This document shows, piece by piece, positions 5,970 through 7,503 of a DNA stretch of 7,503 bases. Made by a program: the position numbers and the translations under genes. The stretch covers positions 1 through 7,503 of the forward strand of contig JBHPHI010000030.1 of the NCBI GenBank assembly GCA_042569595.1, in the 5' to 3' direction. The notes under the pieces were generated by a model. That model ran no database searches. It saw only the letters and a program-made list of their open reading frames with translations, and had not been told where the DNA came from. This stretch comes from JBHPHI01 sp042569595. GTDB lineage: Bacteria; Patescibacteriota; Microgenomatia; UBA1400; 2-01-FULL-45-11. The stretch's first letter is position 1; the number at the start of each line of letters is the position of its first letter.

Positions 5970-6000
5970 TGCGGTAATTGTGCGGTAATTGTGCGGGAAT
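5970..6000 (+). repeat. 11-bp tandem repeat, about 2.8 copies
   Basis: The unit TGCGGTAATTG is present twice without change (5970-5980, 5981-5991). A partial third copy, TGCGGGAAT, follows with one substitution (5992-6000). The repeat lies just after maf in the convergent spacer. The 11-bp period is close to one DNA turn. Confidence 0.75.
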
Positions 6001-6017
6001 AAATTTGATACAAAAAA

Positions 6018-6090
6018 CCAGACTACTTACTTTATTACAACTATTCGCCGGTGGCGAAACAGTATTGCAAGGTAAGCATAGTACGTCTGG
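6018..6090 (-). terminator. Long imperfect stem-loop between convergent genes, likely terminator
   Basis: The outer arms CCAGAC (6018-6023) and GTCTGG (6085-6090) pair. Inside, TTCGCC (6044-6049) and GGCGAA (6053-6058) form a compact hairpin. Further partial pairing is possible between CTTAC (6026-6030) and GTAAG (6072-6076). On the minus strand the structure is followed by six T (complement of 6012-6017), which fits an intrinsic terminator for the lipoprotein gene. On the plus strand a looser T-rich stretch follows, so it may also end the maf operon. Confidence 0.5.
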
Positions 6091-6109
6091 GATTTTATGT
6101 TTTTGGAGT

Positions 6110-6451
6110 TTAAGGCTGTTCTTCTGGAACAATTTCTTCAATGACTATCGTCCATGACCTTGGAGAGTAGATTCTTATCCAAGCACCGTCAAAATTTACT
6201 CTTACCTCATTATTTTCTCCAAAAAACGTATCTCCCTCTGGATAAACCTGAAATTCCTCATCGATTTTTCCTGCTGGTTCAGCACCAAGCTCAAATCCAA
6301 TTACAGAAATTGTGTTTCCACTTGGATCATTAATTCGTGCTGTGTTTCCAGCTCTTAACACTGATAATTCAGTGTCTTCTTCCGCCGAACCGCATCCAAC
6401 TAGGAGGATTGCGGTGAAGAGGATGGCAATGAAAAAAAGGACTTTCTTCAT
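6110..6451 (-). CDS. Small putative lipoprotein
   Basis: This 113-residue protein is unlike any named family I recognise. The N-terminus is a clear lipoprotein signal: MKK, a hydrophobic stretch at 4-18, then lipobox LVGC at 17-20 with C20 as the lipidated residue. Signal peptidase II would cut before C20, leaving about 94 residues anchored at the outer face of the cell membrane. The mature part is acidic, starts with a flexible SAEED segment, and then alternates hydrophobic and polar residues with many Gly, Val, Ile and Asn, suggesting a small beta-rich domain. AAAGGAGG lies 9 nt before the ATG, one of the strongest ribosome sites in the window. It is transcribed toward maf, alone, behind a repeat-rich leader. 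Function unknown. Confidence 0.85.
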   Translation of the reverse strand: MKKVLFFIAILFTAILLVGCGSAEEDTELSVLRAGNTARINDPSGNTISVIGFELGAEPAGKIDEEFQVYPEGDTFFGENNEVRVNFDGAWIRIYSPRSWTIVIEEIVPEEQP

Positions 6452-6460
6452 TGGGTAAAA

Positions 6461-6468
6461 CCTCCTTT
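6461..6468 (-). promoter_or_regulatory. Strong Shine-Dalgarno of the lipoprotein gene
   Basis: The minus strand reads AAAGGAGG, 9 nt before the ATG at 6451, a near-perfect anti-16S match. It directly abuts the inverted-repeat arm at 6469-6475. Confidence 0.85.
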
Positions 6469-6530
6469 AACGAGATGAATAGTCTCGTTTTACATGAAGT
6501 GTTTATTCTTCACATCATCTAAAACGAGAC
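6469..6530 (-). promoter_or_regulatory. Three-arm inverted repeat in the lipoprotein leader
   Basis: The element ACGAGA occurs three times in alternating orientation. AACGAGA (6469-6475) can pair with TCTCGTT (6483-6489), and the perfect 11-bp arms GTCTCGTTTTA (6482-6492) and TAAAACGAGAC (6520-6530) can pair with each other. An inner TGAAG (6495-6499) and CTTCA (6508-6512) extends the larger hairpin. The middle arm is shared, so the two hairpins exclude each other. The arrangement fits either a set of three repressor half-sites or an RNA switch beside the Shine-Dalgarno. The repeats are certain; the role is inferred. Confidence 0.65.
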
Positions 6531-6574
6531 CATGAATAGGAGATACTTATTTTAAGGTTCTCTATTTGAATATA

Positions 6575-6586
6575 CATCAGGCTAAA
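6575..6586 (-). repeat. Copy 3 of intergenic motif, as TTTAGCCTGATG
   Basis: Minus-strand TTTAGCCTGATG matches the first nine bases of the copies at 627 and 5959, and differs from the latter's TTTAGCCTGGATG only by one missing G. Confidence 0.3.
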
Positions 6587-6658
6587 CTAATGATTTTCAA
6601 AAAGATTTGGTGATTTTATCAGATTAGTATGTTTAAAGGCAATATTGTCTTGTTGTCA

Positions 6659-6667
6659 TGATATTAT
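6659..6667 (+). promoter_or_regulatory. Extended -10 promoter of the cobO-like gene (leaderless)
   Basis: TGATATTAT is a TGn-extended -10 (hexamer TATTAT at 6662-6667). It lies exactly 6 nt before the ATG at 6674, with no Shine-Dalgarno. It matches TGATACAAT at 3645 in seven of nine bases and in spacing. Confidence 0.6.
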
Positions 6668-6673
6668 TTGGTC

Positions 6674-7195
6674 ATGAATAAGGGATTGGTGCATGTGTTT
6701 ACTGGCGATGGAAAAGGAAAGACAAGTGCTGCATTGGGCGTATCTGTAAGAGCGGTTTGTGCTGGCATGAAAGTGGTGGTAGTTCAGTGGTATAAAACCC
6801 AAGATTGGAATATAAGCGAGCATAAATTGCCAGGATTTATGGATGGTATTGAGGTTTTACCAATGGGAGAGGGGTTTTATAAATTACCCACAGACAAAAA
6901 AGATCCTAAGAAGCACAAAGATGCTGCTAAGAAGGCTTTGAAAAAGTCTGAAAGTTTATTAGGAAGAGTAGATGTGTTGGTTCTGGATGAAATAAATAAT
7001 GCAGTACATGATGGTTTGTTGAGTATTGATGCGGTTGTTGAGTTGATGAAAAAAAGGGGTAAAACTCATCTAATTTTGACTGGAAGAAATGTTGATAAAA
7101 AAATAACTGAAGTGGCTGATCTTGTGACGGAGATGAAAAAAATAAAACACCCATTCGATAAAGGATTAAAAGCTGTAAAAGGGCTTGATTTTTGA
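6674..7195 (+). CDS. cobO: CobO/BtuR-type ATP:corrinoid adenosyltransferase
   Basis: This 173-residue P-loop protein is of the CobA/CobO/BtuR family, which transfers the adenosyl group of ATP to cob(I)alamin or cobyrinic acid derivatives to form adenosylcobalamin. Walker A is GDGKGKTS at 11-18, a strand ending in VLVLDEIN is at 101-108, and the family C-terminal blocks LTGRN (135-139), ADLVTEM (148-154) and KHPFDKG (158-164) are present. The GFTW loop of the Salmonella enzyme, where Phe and Trp sit near the corrinoid, reads GFYK at 67-70, so the Trp is replaced by Lys. ATG 6674 is chosen over the in-frame TTG 6668 because it lies 6 nt after an extended -10. No cobalamin synthesis genes are nearby, so a salvage role feeding NrdJ is likely. 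The family is secure; the exact substrate is not. Confidence 0.93.
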   Translation: MNKGLVHVFTGDGKGKTSAALGVSVRAVCAGMKVVVVQWYKTQDWNISEHKLPGFMDGIEVLPMGEGFYKLPTDKKDPKKHKDAAKKALKKSESLLGRVDVLVLDEINNAVHDGLLSIDAVVELMKKRGKTHLILTGRNVDKKITEVADLVTEMKKIKHPFDKGLKAVKGLDF

Positions 7196-7208
7196 ATACT
7201 TCCTCTTG

Positions 7209-7217
7209 TGCTAAGAT
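7209..7217 (+). promoter_or_regulatory. Extended -10 promoter of the gene at 7224 (leaderless)
   Basis: TGCTAAGAT is a TGn-extended -10 (hexamer TAAGAT at 7212-7217), again exactly 6 nt before an ATG with no Shine-Dalgarno. It is the third case of this geometry in the window. Confidence 0.5.
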
Positions 7218-7223
7218 AAAAAC

Positions 7224-7503
7224 ATGACTAATAACCTGCCTAGCAAGACAGATGATTCTTTGGTGGATCCTAAGGCAAAAAACCAAACGACAAATGTCTC
7301 TGATGATAATGTGATGAATGGTCAGGCTGGAAGCATGGCAAAGGAGCAGCTTGAAAGTCGACCAATTGTTGATTCTCAAGAAAAAGTTCCTATTACTGAA
7401 ATGAAGGAGAGTGAATCAGTTCCTGAAGAGGTTTCTAGTTGGATGGAAAAACTTGAGCAAGGAGAGGATGTAAAGTTACCTCAGCCAGTTGTTCATGATG
7501 ATC
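7224..7503 (+). CDS. Acidic, probably disordered protein, N-terminal part only
   Basis: The frame is open from ATG 7224 through the window end: 93 codons and one extra base, with no stop. The visible part has no signal peptide or membrane segment. It is rich in Asp, Glu, Ser, Asn, Gln, Pro and Lys, which suggests a flexible N-terminal region ahead of an unseen domain. The stretch EEVSSWMEKLEQG (69-80) looks like a short amphipathic helix and is the only segment likely to be ordered. I do not recognise the family. The start is supported by an extended -10 located 6 nt upstream and by its position 28 bp after the cobO-like stop. It runs in the same direction as the cobO-like gene but probably has its own promoter. 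Confidence 0.7.
   Translation, partial: MTNNLPSKTDDSLVDPKAKNQTTNVSDDNVMNGQAGSMAKEQLESRPIVDSQEKVPITEMKESESVPEEVSSWMEKLEQGEDVKLPQPVVHDD

Noticed and set aside
6668..6673. TTG start for the cobO-like gene
   Set aside because: It adds only two residues; ATG 6674 fits the predicted transcription start and the spacing seen at the two other leaderless genes.
790..7195. Alternative genetic code with TGA read as Gly or Trp, as in some CPR lineages
   Set aside because: TGA ends several genes exactly at overlaps or before the next start, and Gly and Trp use ordinary codons.
6927..7379. 150-codon minus-strand frame across the end of the cobO-like gene
   Set aside because: It is antisense to conserved CobO blocks and to the next gene, and its His/Leu/Phe-rich composition is typical of a shadow frame.
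1..7503. CRISPR array, transposase, phage gene, tRNA or rRNA
   Set aside because: No regularly spaced repeats beyond the short 11-bp tandem, no recognisable mobile-element protein, and no tRNA-like or rRNA-like sequence was found on either strand.

Overview
The window is AT-rich bacterial DNA with short intergenic gaps, overlapping genes and the standard genetic code: several genes end in TGA exactly where the next gene starts, so TGA is a stop. The gene content suggests a small-genome anaerobe or fermenter, possibly a Candidate Phyla Radiation (Patescibacteria, for example Microgenomates-type) lineage. It has an adenosylcobalamin-dependent ribonucleotide reductase, a CobO/BtuR-type adenosyltransferase with no cobalamin synthesis genes visible, many nucleotide pyrophosphatases, and a Cys lipobox lipoprotein. 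The phylum assignment is inference, not proof.

Layout. (1) 1-499: a hypothetical protein with a C-terminal zinc ribbon, with an uncertain start. (2) 500-789: an intergenic control region with AT-rich palindromes, two NrdR-box-like sites 32 bp apart centre to centre, a small hairpin and a good ribosome binding site. (3) 790-3574: nrdR and nrdJ, 16 bp apart, then a hairpin and an intrinsic terminator. (4) 3660-5958: a tight five-gene operon (NudI-like Nudix, second Nudix with a Cys-rich tail, MazG-like, DCTPP1-like, Maf). All five are predicted (d)NTP pyrophosphohydrolases, from three unrelated folds. (5) 5959-6109: a convergent intergenic spacer with an 11-bp tandem repeat and a long imperfect stem-loop. 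(6) 6110-6451 on the minus strand: a small lipoprotein with a strong Shine-Dalgarno sequence and a three-arm inverted-repeat leader. (7) 6674-7195: a CobO/BtuR-like adenosyltransferase. (8) 7224 to the end: the start of an acidic, probably disordered protein cut by the window edge.

Functional logic (inference). NrdJ reduces ribonucleoside triphosphates using adenosylcobalamin, NrdR senses (d)ATP and represses the nrdR-nrdJ unit, the five pyrophosphatases remove non-canonical or excess (d)NTPs and could yield dUMP or dCMP, and CobO adenosylates salvaged corrinoid to supply the NrdJ cofactor. The window therefore reads as a compact deoxynucleotide supply, quality-control and cofactor module.

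Expression signals fall into two styles. The genes at 3660, 6674 and 7224 have no Shine-Dalgarno but carry a TGn-extended -10 hexamer exactly 6 nt before the ATG, which predicts leaderless transcripts. The operon-internal genes, nrdR, nrdJ and the lipoprotein have recognisable Shine-Dalgarno sequences.
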